Origin: Lojkania enalia
Lineage: Eukaryota > Ascomycota > Dothideomycetes > Pleosporales
Length of the DNA stretch: 64,000 bases
Assembly (NCBI GenBank): GCA_010094045.1
Contig: ML986679.1
Span: 65,692-129,691, forward strand
Reading direction: 5' to 3'
In this document: positions 13,546 to 26,154 of the stretch, one piece after another
Layout: each line of letters starts with the position of its first letter
Numbering within the stretch: position 1 is the stretch's first letter
Made by a program: the position numbers and the translations under genes
Notes under the pieces: model-generated
Database searches by the model: none
The model's input: the letters and a program-made list of their open reading frames with translations, nothing else
What the model was told of the DNA's origin: nothing

Positions 13546-13824
13546 TATAACGATATAAAGAAATCGTTCTACGAAAAGCTTTATATATAACCTTATCCTA
13601 AAGCTTTTCGCTTATCTTATTCTACCCCTAGTTCTACCTCTTTTCCCTTCTATATATAGTTGTATACTCCCTTATAAGTAGTTTAGTAGTTCTTCTATAT
13701 CCTTTTGTATAAGGCCTATAGGTGTTAATAGAATTCCTAGGTTCCTAAACCCCTACGTACTCCTATATACCTCTAAGTAGATTTATACCGTATTTAGACC
13801 TATTATCTTACCTATACTATTACA
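13546..13824 (+). repeat. 5' LTR of Gypsy-A copy 3 (279 bp)
   Basis: It begins tataacga (from TGTAACGA) and ends ctattaca, a retained CA terminus. It is the reverse complement of the LTRs at 6824-7102 and 17229-17507. Confidence 0.9.
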
Positions 13825-14479
13825 TTATATAGAAGAACTCTATACTACTAATAATAGCCTCTTTAATAATATCGCATCGATTATTTATTTAACTATATTT
13901 AAGTTTAAGATATATCTAATTTAGTTTAGATTATAATACTTATATACTATTATATTAAATTATTTAGTTATCTAGATAGGATCTTAGAGATCTTTTATTA
14001 ACTAAAGCCTTTAAGTTTAGAACTTCCTATTCTCTATAATTAGAATTGCTTTTGGAAAAGCTGCGTAGAGTATATCTAGGTAGAAACTTAGAGACTACTA
14101 ATAACCTATCAGAATCGGAGGCAACCGCCGATATTTAACTATAATTTACCTTCTAATTTCTATACTAGAACTAATATATATATAAGTTATAGTAAGAGTA
14201 AACTTCTATCTATACGTATAGAACAACTGTTACCTCTTATAGAGGGCCCTATAATAGGCGGACCCCTCTCTATAGGGCTGGTAGTAAAGAACCTATCTAA
14301 TTTAGAGGGAAATTAGAGTAAACTAACCCTTAAGGAACAAATTATAATTTTATAAGAGGAGATCGCACGCTTAATATAATAGAGAACTATTAGTCCTAAT
14401 TAACCTCTATAAACTACTAAATTAGTACTAATAATACGCTAAGAAACTTTTACAACTCCTCTAATAAGAAACCTCTTAG

Positions 14480-16072
14480 CTACCTCTAAGCCCCCTTAAG
14501 CCTACTTTACTAAATATACGCCTAAGATTGAAAGCTTTATAGATAGTAATAAACCTATATTTAAATAATAGTAAGTCTTAATTCTAGACCGACTTAAGAT
14601 TAATATAGATTACTATTAGATAGAACGTATATATATAGTATTAATATAGAGATATACCTCTAGTACTGCAAAAGAGTATCTAGAGCTAAAATACCTAGCT
14701 AAATCGGACTAGTATTAGTTTAAAAATGCTAAAGAAATAATTTTACTTCTACAATTATATTTTATTATAGGTAATAAAGAGATAGAGGCGTAATAGGCGT
14801 TTTAAGTCCTAAGGATAAATAAGAGAGAAGTATTTTCAACTTTTAAAGCTTATTTTATTAGTACAACTATTAGGGGATCCGTATCCTAATCTAAGTAGTT
14901 CTTCTACCTATAAGATAAGATTCTCCCCAGCCTAAAGATACTAAACTTTAGCTTTAAGCTTATATAGAAAGGCTCCTTTAATACTATAGTCGCCTACTTA
15001 ACAGCCTATAATATAGAAAGGAGGAGTATTTCTAACCTTCTAGAATAAACTGTTAGCCTATAGGTTGCGGCTAAAATAAATTTAGATTAGTACTAGAAGG
15101 CTTTTAAGAGTTTATCTAAAATAACCTATAATCTAATACTACCCCGATCTATTTTAGTATTAATATCTCGTTCTACTATAATCGTTTTCTAATAATCTAG
15201 TAAGACTCCTACACCTAAAAAATATACAACTCTGGGTAATTACTATAACTATAGTAAACTAGGATACTTTATAAACGAATATACAGTTCTTAAAATATAA
15301 GAGATAGAGGTTAAATAAGAGAAAATTAAGGAAGAAGAGTTTCTAGATATAAATAAGTACTATCTAGATAGTTCTCGGGTAGGAAATAGAGATGTCTAGA
15401 AAAACTCTCTATTCTAAACTTAAGTAAGTATAACTTATTAAATATTAATTTATTATATTTATTTAGAGGAAAGTACTTCTAAATTCCTACTATTCTATAT
15501 TTAAAAGGCGTTAGTATACAACTAAACGCCCTTATTAATATAAGCGCCTAAGGCTTTCTATTCCTCAATTTTATAGTAGCTAGATCGCTCTCTTAAGTCC
15601 TATATATATTAATATAGCGCTTACCCTTTAAAATTACTATTAAAGGGTTTTAGGACCGAATCTAAACCCTAGTTAATTAGTATATCTACTTACACCTGTA
15701 AATTAATAGAAGAACTATCCAAAACTACCTATTTATTATTATAAACCTAAATACTTAGGATTATATTATTAGTATTAAATAGTTATATTGCTTTTAACTC
15801 TAGCTAGATATAGATAAGAATTGGATTATATAGCTCTTTAAGTATCCTACTATTTATAATCTATTACCTTCTCTTCTTATATAATTAACTTAGCTAGTAT
15901 ATAATAAAAAGATAGAGCTAGATATCTAGCGACGCAACGCTCTATAGGAAAAGAACTAGTATTAGTAGTCCTATAGTCCGACTATCTATTATATTAAGGG
16001 TCTATTAAGACTACTAAAACTATATTAATCTCCTATAACCTATAGTCTAAATAAGTTTAGAGCTCCTATACG
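14480..16072 (+). pseudogene. Gypsy-A copy 3 gag and start of pol, relic
   Basis: The frame is broken by stops but gives a gag-like region followed by a retroviral-type CCHC zinc knuckle at 15241-15282. Spacing is CX2CX4HX4C, yet all four ligands are Tyr (tac, tat, tac, tat), exactly what TGY-to-TAY and CAY-to-TAY changes produce. Downstream of the knuckle is an acidic linker and the protease/RT start; the relic stops at the N gap. The family's Gag packages element RNA in cytoplasmic particles. With no metal ligands left the knuckle cannot bind zinc. Confidence 0.78.
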
Positions 16073-16082
16073 NNNNNNNNNN
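16073..16082. other. Assembly gap (10 N)
   Basis: There are ten ambiguous bases between two Gypsy-A copies in opposite orientation. Ten is probably a placeholder length rather than a measured gap. Confidence 0.95.
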
Positions 16083-17507
16083 TTTTTATATAAGCTTAAA
16101 GCTAAGGTTTAATATCTTTAAGCTAAGGAGAATTTTATCTTATAGGTAGAAGAACTATTTAGATTAGGATACGGATCCTCTAATAGCTATACTAATAAAG
16201 CGAGCTTTAAAAGTTGGAAATACTTCTCTCTTATTTATCTTTAGGACCTAAAACGTCTATTATACTTCTATCTCTTTATTACTTATAATAAAATATAATT
16301 ATAGAAGCGAAATTATTTCTTTAATATTTTTAAACTAATACTAGTCTAATTTAGCTAGGTATTTTAGCTCTAGATACCCTTTTATAGTACTAGAGGTATA
16401 TCTCTATACTAATACTATATATATATACTCTATCCGATAGTAATCTATATTAATCTTAAGTTAGTTTAGGATTAAAGCTTACTATTATTTAAATATAGAT
16501 TTATTACTATCTATAAAGCTTTTAATCTTAGGTATATATTTAGTAAGGTAGGCTTAAGGGGGTTTAAAAGTAGCTAAGAGGTTTCTTACTAGAGGAGTTG
16601 TAAAAGTTTTTTAGTATATTATTAGTACTAATTTAGTAGTTTATAGAGGTTAATTAGGACTAATAGTTTTCTATTATATTAAGTATATAATCTCCTCTTA
16701 TAAAATTATAATTTATTTCTTAAAGGTTAGTTTACTCTAATTTCCCTCTAAATTAGATAGGTTTTTTACTACTAGCTTTATAAAGAGGGGTCCGTCTGTT
16801 GCAGGGCCCTTTATAAGAGGTAATAGTTATTCTATACGCGTAGATAGAAGCTTACTCTTACTATAACTTATACGTATATTAATTCTAGTATAGGAATTAG
16901 AAGGTAAATTATAGTTAGATATCAGCGGTTACCTCTAATTCTAATAGGTTATTAGTAGTCTCTAAGTTTCTACCTAGGCGTACTCTACGCGGCTTTTTTA
17001 AAGGCAATCCTAATTATAGGAGATAGGAAGTTCTAAACTTAAAAGCTTCGGTTAATAAAAAGTCTCTAAGATTCTATCTAGGTAACTAAATAATTTAATA
17101 TAATAGTATATAAATATTACAATCTAAACTAAATTAGATATATTTTAGACTTAGATATATTTAAATAAATAATAGATGCGATATTATTAAAGAAGCTATT
17201 ATTAATAGTATTAAGTTTTTCTATATAATATAATAGCGTAGGTAAAATAATAGGTCTAAATATAGTATAAATCTACTTAGAGATATATTAGAGTATGTAG
17301 GGGATTAGGGACCTGGAAATTCTATTAACACCTATAGGCCTTATATAAAAAGATATAGAAAAACTACTAAGCTACTTATAAGAGAGTATATAACTATATA
17401 CGGATGGGAAAAGAGGTGGAACTGGAGGTAGGATAAGATAAGTAAAAAGCTTTAAGATAAGGTTGTATATAAAGCTTTTCGTAGAACGATTTCTTTGCAT
17501 TATTATA
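16083..17507 (-). mobile_element. Gypsy-A copy 4, 5' end (gag and LTR) in inverted orientation
   Basis: After the gap the sequence matches the minus-strand gag of copy 1 (compare 5680-6820) and ends with a complete LTR at 17229-17507. Copies 3 and 4 therefore face each other across the gap. Either two insertions or a collapsed inverted structure would give this. The zinc-knuckle end of gag is missing, so the breakpoint lies within gag. Confidence 0.85.
17229..17507 (-). repeat. 5' LTR of Gypsy-A copy 4 (279 bp)
   Basis: Left end tataatagcg, right end gcattattata. Its length is identical to those of the other complete LTRs except the 278-bp LTR at 51907. Its right end overlaps the first two bases of the Gypsy-B LTR. 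Confidence 0.88.
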
Positions 17508-17820
17508 TTAAGTATAGCAGGTTAGACCTAACAGATCTAATAGACTTAATAAGCTAGACTTAGCAGTCTTAGACCTAACTATATAAGATAGAAGATCTTT
17601 TTAGTAGATTAGATTCTATATAATTATTCTTATAAATTTATCTTATTATTCTATTAGACTTCTAAATATATTTATTATATTTAAAAAACCGGCGAACCTA
17701 ATATTCTCTCTTTACTAAAGCTACTACCTCTAATTAATCTAATATAAATAAGGCCCCGGCGTATATATAACTATAATAGTAGTTATTATATATACTAGTA
17801 GTATATAGGTTAGTAATATA
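17506..17820 (+). repeat. 5' LTR of Gypsy-B (315 bp)
   Basis: It starts tattaagtatagcaggttag and ends gtaatata. It aligns base for base with 28166-28480, with mainly C/T and G/A differences. Confidence 0.88.
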
Positions 17821-18193
17821 ATAACTACCTAATATTAAGAGAATAGGAACTATCTAAAGATATCTACTATATCGTAAAGTTAAGTTATAATAATCTAAAG
17901 GTTATAAGCCCTAGAAGAAGCTATAGTATAAAAAGTATAGAAATAGGAGATCTATATTATATAGATATAATATAAGCTAGCTATAGCTAGAGCTAACCTA
18001 ACTAAAGCTAAATAATAAATATAAACTAAAATAGCTTTACTAAAAAAATTTAATAGTAAGAAAGAATATATTAACCCTTTTCTTATATTAATAGAACTAT
18101 ACTTTAGGTTTAATAGTACAACCTTCTTTTTAGATAAGAATAAGATCTTAGCTATAATAATAAATATAGAAGAGATACTGCTAGTATAATATA

Positions 18194-20055
18194 TAGTATA
18201 AGCGAGCTGATTACCTAAGCGAGCTGATTATAATACTAAAACCCTATTAAAATCGCGATAATTATACTTTATAATATTATACTATAACTAACAACTATAG
18301 AATTAATTTAGAAAGAAGCTAGAATACAGCTTATACTTTAAGCTCTTTAATAAGATATAATACTAACTATACGTTATATTATATTAATCTATAATATCTT
18401 CTAAAGTATATTTAGTATATAAAAGCGATAAATAACTCTATAACGCGATTGCCGGCCTAATTTAATAAAGCTTAGTAAGACTAAGGAGTAGGTAATTATT
18501 TAGCATATACTAGATCTAGATATAAGAGGATTTCTACTATAGCTTACTACTATTTAAGATATAGCTAATTTACTACTAGCTGTATACTCTACTAGCTAGG
18601 TTAGAAAGAACTAGGTAGAGAACTTTATTAAATATACACCTAAGCTTAAGGTTAAATTCAATTAAAAGTACAACTATTTAAGAGCTAAATATAAGGATCT
18701 TAAGGTTATAAAAGGCTGGTTCTACCTTATATAGAATATAAAGGCTAAGTATAGTATTATTAACGAAAATATATATAACTTCGATAAATCAGGCTTTATA
18801 ATAGGCGTAATATTAATAGGAGTAGTAGTTACTAGCTCTAAGAGATAGAATCAACTAAAATAGCTCTAGCTAGATAATTATAAGTAGACTATAGTTATCT
18901 AGAGTATTAATATAATAGAATAGATAATACTACTTTTTATTATCTTTATAGGCACCTACTACCTTTCTATATAGTATAAAGAAGATAATATTCTACCAAC
19001 CTAGGCTATATAGGTTATTAATAACGGCTGGACGATAAATAATATTAGTATTAAGTAGTTAAAGTACTTTAATACATATATAAAAGATTATACTATTAGT
19101 ATATATTAATTACTAATTTTTAACAGCTATAAAAGCTACAACTTACTTAAATTCAGGCAGCTCTACGAGGAAAAGAATATTATTACTCTCTATATACCTT
19201 TATATTTATTATACCTACTATAGCTACTAGATATAGGTTATTTCTCGCCTTTAAAGACTATATACAGGTACTAAGTCGAGCAGCTAATACACGGTTATAT
19301 TAACTATATTATAAAAATTAAGTTCTTATCCTACTTTAAAGTAGCTTTTAATATAGTAATTACGAAGAGTAATATCCTAAGTAGCTTTTAAGGTGCTAGC
19401 CTAGTTCTATTTAACTTAGATATAGTACTATTAAAGCTTAAAGTTTGACTATATATACTAATACCCTCTATAGTTAAAGATACCCTTTAAGAGTTAAAAA
19501 TACTAAGTAATCCTATTAAATTTAGGTTTTAATCTACGTATATTTAATTAAGAGTTTAAAAGTACCTAGATAACTTATCTACTTTAATAGTAGAGGCGTT
19601 TAAATAGTTTATAAAGGGTACTGCGTATATAATATATAAAAACGTACTATTATATACTTAGGTTACTAAGCTTTAAATAGCTAATAAGGCTGCTATATAA
19701 CGTTAATTATATAAAAGAAAGTATATATAGAAGGAAGGTAATCTAACGATTAAAGAAGGCGCTTAATTAACTACTCTAAAAGAGTTTAGCGCTTATATTA
19801 ATAGGAAGAAGAGTAGGAAGAAGGCGCGCGTTAATAAAGACTAGCCGACTTAAAGGTGCTATAGGTAGTATAGTAAGGCTAGACATAACTCGCGGACGTA
19901 TAAAAATAATACTATAGATATAGAAGAATAGGCTACTATATTATATAATATAATAGAATATAAGAAAGTATAATATTTTACGAAAAGTAGTTACGATTTT
20001 AGTATAGTCTTAGTATTATAATTAGCTTGCTTAGGTAATTAGCTCGCTTATACTG
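18194..20055 (+). mobile_element. Fot1/pogo-like DNA transposon 1 (1,862 bp)
   Basis: Terminal inverted repeats of about 45 bp start TAGTATAAGCGAGC at the left and CAGTATAAGCGAGC at the right (read inward). They are flanked by TA on both sides (18192-18193 and 20056-20057), as expected for Tc1/mariner-pogo insertion. Each repeat contains the motif AAGCGAGCTGATTA twice. A transposase relic lies between them on the plus strand. The element interrupts Gypsy-B gag. Confidence 0.9.
18290..20000 (+). pseudogene. Fot1/pogo transposase relic 1
   Basis: Read through its stops, the plus strand shows the pogo family order. A CENP-B-type helix-turn-helix region comes first (ILDLDIRGF and KNWVENFIK near 18.5-18.65 kb). 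The DDE domain follows, starting IYNFDKSGF near 18.77 kb with its first catalytic Asp intact. The second catalytic block reads FNSYKSYN near 19.12 kb, where the family has DGHxSH: D is now N and both H are Y. A C-terminal tail with FQGASLVLFN lies near 19.38 kb, and a basic KKSRKKARVNK block near 19.8 kb could have been a nuclear localisation signal. The family excises and inserts DNA at TA. The N and Y substitutions remove catalysis. Confidence 0.87.
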
Positions 20056-23000
20056 TATATTAGACCGAACTATTTATAGCCGATTAGCTAGAGAATAGAG
20101 GTAATATAAAGAAGACTAGGAAATCTATAGATAAACTCTTTAAGAGTTAGGAAGAATTTAAGAATAAGGTCCGAAACGTCTTTAGAAAAGTAGATATAGA
20201 ATAAGAAACGTAAAGAAAACTACTAAGACTAATCTAAACTAAGAGAGTAATAGATTATACTATAAAGTTCTAGAGACTTAGTACTAAACTAGGATAGAAT
20301 AATAGTATATTAGTAGGAATCTTCTATAAAGGGCTTAAAGATAAAGTTAAAGATAATCTAGCTAGAGAAGAAAGGCTAATAAAACTATTAAAAATAATCG
20401 AATTAGTAGTTAAGATTAACAACTATTAATACAAGCGGGAGATAGAAAAATAATCTCAGCTATAAGTATTTATACTAACTAAGAAGGAAAATAAGATAGT
20501 ACTATAGAATAGTAATCTAATAGTCCTAGAAAAAGTTGTAAAGAATAAGAGAAAGAACTACTAATAATTAAGGATGAGTAATCTTAAGAAAGAAAGGCTT
20601 AAAAAAGGAGTGTATCTTCTATATAGATAAAAAGGGTACTATATAAAAGAATATCTAAAAAAGAAGAAAGAAACTAGAATAATAACTGCGCAACCTACTA
20701 ATAGATACTAATAACTAATATAGTACTAGATATATTATATAGATAATAGATGCGGAATATACTATTTAGTAAAAGAAAGGAGTAATTATTACCTATAATT
20801 AAGAAGAGTAGTAGTAGTTATTAGGTATATAGAATATCTACCAGACGTATCGAGACTTAATAGTATAATAATCCTAGAGAGAATAAAGTAAAAGAAGTAC
20901 TAGATTTATAATAAAATATACTAGATAAGATTATACTTCTAGAAATATTAGAATATACCGTTCGAAAAAGTAATATTCTGAGATAGCTAGAGCGTATTAA
21001 AAACTATAGTAAAATTAGTAGGAAAAGTTATAAATAAAGAAATATTTAAGTATATATAAGAAATATACTAAGGCTATTTTATAGAACTAGTAAAGGGTAA
21101 GAAAGGGAAATATATACTACCCTATAAGAACAGCTGCGAAAAAGACTGGGCTAGCTATTATTAGAATAATTACTAGATATATAAGAGTATTAAGATAAAG
21201 TTAAAAGTATAGCTAAGAATAGATATATAATTATTGCTAAGAATTATACTATTTTAAAATAAAATAGAAGATTATATAGAAAACAGATATTATTAGATTT
21301 ATAGAAGTTTAATTTACCTTAAAACCGAGTATTTATACCGGCTTAGTAAAATTGTTGTAGAAGCTAAAGAGCTGAAGAAAATAGTCTTAGAGGTAAGAGA
21401 GATATAGGAAGATATTAGAGGACGACTTAATATTACAGCTTATAAGATAATACGAGTAAGTATACCTAAGGAGAAGAAACATCCTAAGAATAATATATAT
21501 TTAGAGGAATATAAAACTTTAAACTAGAAATAATATATAATTAGATACTAGTACTATTAAGATATATTTAAGGTATTTAGATAGTAAGAATTAGATAAAG
21601 ATTACTAACTAATTAAATAGTAATAGTATTTCTTAAGACAGAAGTATAAGATATATAGTAAATAGGTAAAGGCTGCTTATACTTAAGAACTATAGATAAG
21701 ATATAGTATAGATAGATGTCCGCTATATAGAAAAGAGAAGAAGAAGGTAGAGTTCTTCCCATCTTAATTAAAAAACTAAGTAGCCCTTAAGGCGATAGCT
21801 ATGCCGAGGAACCGAGTAAGAAAGCTATTAAAAGGGTTACTAGTATAGTACCTTTAAATATAGTACTCCGAGTAGAGTTTAATAGAAGAAAGCTTAAAAT
21901 ACTACTTAATAGTAGAACTTTAAATACATTTATATTAGTATAATAGGTTTATAAGAATAATATAGAGTAGAGGGAAAAAGTAGTACCTTATATAATATAC
22001 CTAGCAGACGATAAGCTAATAGACTATAATAGAAGAGTTATACTAATAGAAACTAAGAAGTAAGCGCTTAATATTATAAGATATACTAATATAAGAAGTA
22101 TTAATATTATAAACCTAGGAAAATTTAATATATTACTAGGTATAAACTAACTAGCTAAATATAATTCTAGAATAGATTAGTAGTAAGGGATAGTTTATAA
22201 GTTATAGAGCCGTACTAAGATAGAGTAGGTAGTAAAATAGTATAAGGTAAGGCGTCTTTTAGGTCTATAATTAATATAGAAAGTATTAGTAGCTATAATA
22301 GCTAGATATTTTAAGAAAATAAAATAGATACTAGGTATTATTATAGTTTAAAAAGTATATAAGAAACTATAGAACGATAATATACTTTAAAAAATTTAAG
22401 AGGATTATAGCGAATTTATAGAGCTATATAAAGAAGTAGAGAATAGAAGATTACCTAAGTATAAGAAATATAACTATAAGATTATTATTAAGGATAAAAA
22501 GAAACTAAAACCTAGTCTAATATATAACTTAAACTAAGAGTAGAGAGAGGAACTTAAAAAGTATATCTAAAAGAATTTGATAAGAGGGTATATATAACTA
22601 AGTTAGAGTAAAATAGCTTTACTAATACTATTTATACTAAAAAAGAACGGTAAACTAAAGTTATATATAGACTATAGACAACTAAACAATATAACTAAGA
22701 AAAATAGGTACCTATTACCTAGGATAATAGAACTTATAAATTAGTTATAAGAAGTTAAGTAGTTTATAAAGTTTAATATAAGAGAGAGATATTACTAAAT
22801 TTAGATAAAGGAGGGCTATAAATAGAAAACGGTATTTAAGATAAGAGAAAATCTCTTTAAATATCTAGTAATACTATTTAGACTTATAAATATATTAGTA
22901 ACCTTCTAAACGGTTATAAATAATACGTTAAGGGAATATTTAGATATATTTATAACGGTATATCTAGACGATATTCTAGTCTATATAAATAGATTACTAA

Positions 23001-24313
23001 GAGAGTATAAGGAATATATTAGAAAAGTACTAGTAAAACTGTAAGAGTATAAGTTACTTATAGTTCTAGAAAAATATAAGTTTTATAAGATAGGAATAGA
23101 GTTTATAGGGTTCTAGATATCTAGAGATAGTATTAAAATAGAATAAGAAAAGGTTAAAATAATATTAGAATAGCTAGTTTCTACTTTAGTTAAATAAATC
23201 TAATTCTTTTTAAACTTCGCGAATTTCTATAGAAAATTTATAAGTAGGTATTCTAGAGTAGTAGCACCCTTAATAGAGATTACTAAGAAAGAAAAAGGGT
23301 TTAAGTAGTAGAAAGTATAGTAAAAAACCTTTAAAGAACTAAAAACCTACTTTACCTTAATATTAATACTAAGGATACTAGACTTAGAGAAGTAATTCTA
23401 AGTAGAAACTAATACTTTAGATAAAATAATAGGCGCTTACTTAAGTTAGTAAGATAAAGATAGAAAGTAGAAGTTATAAGTCTACTTTTCTAGAAAAATA
23501 AAACTAGAAGAACTTAACTACAACATATATAATAAAAAACTATTAGTAATAGTTAAAGTGTTAAGAGAATAGTAAGTATATTTAGTAGGAACTAAATACT
23601 TATTTAAAGTCTAAATAGATTATTAAAACCTTATATATTTTATAATAATAAAAGAACTTATAGAAAGTTAAATATAATAGATAGAGCGACTAGTAGACTA
23701 CAACTTTAAAATAATATACTAGAAAGGGTTAGAAAATATAGTTATAGACGTACTAAGTTGTAGAGCTAACTATATAACTAAGGAAAAGTATAAAAGAGAC
23801 GTAATCCTAAAAAAGAAATTAGATAGATCTCTTATATATAACTACCTATAAGTCGCCTAAGTTATAAAACTAACTACGCTAGAATAAACTTAGTAGTAGA
23901 AGTTAAAGGATATATAGATAGTAGAGTAATATCTAATAAATAGTAAAGAAGTAAAAATAATTAAAAATATAATTTAGAAATAACTATATATATATCTATA
24001 TATATAATAGTAGATAATAAAAGAATTATATAAATTGTTAGAATAGAGATACTTAGAAGTAGTAGAAATAGAGTAAAGGCTGAAGAAGAGTTTTACTCTT
24101 ACTAACGTAAGAAGAGAAGTATAAGATATACTCTATAAGTACTTAGAATATAGGAAGAATAAAACTATAAGATATAAATCTTATAAATTTTTATAGCTAT
24201 TAGAAGTATCTAAAGAACTATAGAAATAGATTATAATTAATTTCGTAATTAAACTACTAGAATTAATAGAACTAGAATTAAGAAGAAGATACAATATAAT
24301 TATAAATAACGTA

Positions 24314-26152
24314 AAGCACCACCGAGCCGGCTATACTACTAAGCCGGCTACTTTTTCTTAGTACCACCAACACTATATATAAGACCTTAATTTACTTACT
24401 ATCTATAAGAGAACCTGTATATAAAATACTTAGACTAGATTTAGAAGAAGCTTCTATATCTTTTTAGTACGTATAAACGTTATACCTAGTCTTTCTATAG
24501 TTTCTATAGTACCGTTAACTAGGTTAAACTAGTTCCTTACTACTACTACTACAAGCCTTCTTAGATTGCTGAAAAGCTATAGATGCCTTAGCAGCTCTAT
24601 ACGAAGCTCCCTTACTATACTCTATTATACTACTATACTGGATTCGCTTCTATTTATATATTTTACACTTTATTATAACCTCTAATTACTCTTTAAGCTC
24701 TATAATCTAGTAGTTTATAAGAGCGTTTTAATACAGTATTAATTTAGCTCCTTTTATTAGCTGTAAGAAGCCTTCTTTAGCTTCTTTTAGTAATCGTATA
24801 AAGGACCTCTATACGAGAGTTAATTGTAACCCGAATTCTTATATATTACTTAGTATTTTTAACTACTATAGTATTTCTAGTAGAAGTACCTCTAGTAGTA
24901 TATATAACCGGACTTTAAGGCGCTTAAAAATAACCTACACGTTAATAGGAACTAGTTTAAATATTTTAAAAGCCTTTTTATAGTTCTTATATATAAATAT
25001 ATTAAAAAACGCGTCTCTAAAAGCTAGTAGAAAGCCTTCCTTATTAATATAGTAGACGCGTCAGCATACTAAGTCTTATACACACTAGGAGTACTTTAGC
25101 TTTAATAGTAAGAAGTATACTATATTAAGTAGCTGTAGGATATATAATAAATATACTAGTATATAGAGGGTAAGGATCTTTCGTACGAGGTAATAATCCT
25201 TAAAATCCTAGTTTAGATAGCTCTTATAGCTATTAAGAATAAGTAGCCTATATAACTCTACCTAACGCGTTTTTATATATATATTAAAGTACTTTAACTA
25301 CTTAAAACTAAGCTTATTATTTGTCTATATATTCTTAGAAACTAAGAGCTTCTAGTTATATAGTATATCTATCTTCTTATACTATACTAAGATATAGACG
25401 CGTCCTTTATAGATAATAAATAGTAGGGTTGCGTATCCAGCAGCGTAGATGCTCTAGATTACTATAACCTACTCCTAATTATCTAGCTAAATAAGTATAG
25501 GTTTTATACAGCATTCTAAACCTATAACAACTTTTATAAAGCTAATTATATCTATCTAAAAGCCTATTTTATTAAAGTTATAGATATTATTTTTATAGAT
25601 ACTGTACTTAGCTACCGTCTTTTATACGAGCTTAAACTACGTGTTAATAACCTCTAGATCTTCTTATAATATCCTCTAATAGTTCTTTACTTAATTAAAA
25701 ACTATTTTAAGCTTATTTATACGCGATATAAATCGTTTAGGCTAGTTCTTATCTATAAGTATCTTACCCCGCGCACGTAATAGTTTATCTATTATATCTA
25801 CTACCTTATAAAGCTGCGGCGTAAATCCTTGCAAATTAAAGTTAAGGATATATCGTATAATCGTCTACTCTTTAGTTGCTATAAGCTTTATATAATTTAG
25901 TTAAGTTTAAGGTTAAAAGGTAATTCTATAAAACTAGTTAGAGAGCTGCTAGTATTATATATTAAAAGCTGCTACAGCGCGTTACACGCTTTAAAATTAG
26001 CCTAAAGTATAAGCCTAAAGGGTAAGTTCAATTCTACCTTCTTAATTAGATAGATTAGCTTTATATTATTAAAATATAGCGTTACGTATAGAAAAGTTGC
26101 TATACTAAGAAAAAGTGGCCGGCTTGGTGGTATAGCCGGCTCGGTAGTACTT
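24314..26152 (-). mobile_element. Fot1/pogo-like DNA transposon 2 (about 1,839 bp)
   Basis: Inverted repeats of about 48 bp lie at the two ends: the left reads AAGCACCACCGAGCCGGC and the right, inward, AAGTACTACCGAGCCGGC. A TA sits at each boundary (24312-24313, 26153-26154). The repeats keep more G+C than their surroundings and carry AGCCGGC twice. The transposase is on the minus strand. It interrupts Gypsy-B pol. The exact first base is uncertain by a few bases because identity continues slightly past the TA. Confidence 0.87.
24450..26020 (-). pseudogene. Fot1/pogo transposase relic 2
   Basis: On the minus strand the DDE domain is recognisable: NFNKIGF at about 25562-25579 (family NFDExGF, with D now N), then AAGYATLLFIIYKGRV near 25.43-25.46 kb, and the second catalytic block LNSYKSYL at about 25212-25240 (family DGHxSH). 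Both catalytic Asp codons are AAT/AAC, consistent with G-to-A change. This family is distinct from transposon 1 in its inverted repeats, although the proteins are related. Stops are frequent. Confidence 0.83.
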
Positions 26153-26154
26153 TA

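Larger units (their letters stand above)
13546..16072 (+). mobile_element. Gypsy-A copy 3, 5' half, ends at assembly gap
   Basis: It starts with a complete 5' LTR (13546-13824). Leader, gag with a zinc knuckle, and the protease and start of pol follow, running into the N block at 16073. It is collinear with the copy at 51907 onward. The rest of this copy is lost in or collapsed at the gap. RIP is heavy throughout. Confidence 0.88.
17950..24311 (+). pseudogene. Gypsy-B gag, protease, RT and RNase H relic (first part)
   Basis: Gag begins before the first pogo element (block FNSTTFFLDKNKILA near 18.11-18.15 kb) and resumes at 20056. A zinc knuckle at 20613-20654 has the CX2CX4HX4C spacing, but all four ligands are Tyr codons. 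The aspartic protease block reads LLNSRTLNTFIS near 21.9 kb, from the family's DSGA motif with D changed to N. RT has an intact Y-L-D-D at 22961-22972 (VYLDDILVY); the thumb and RNase H connection (FANFYRKFI) lie near 23.21 kb. Numerous stops make it non-functional. The integrase zinc-binding (HHCC) part begins before 24311, where the second pogo element interrupts it. Confidence 0.85.
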
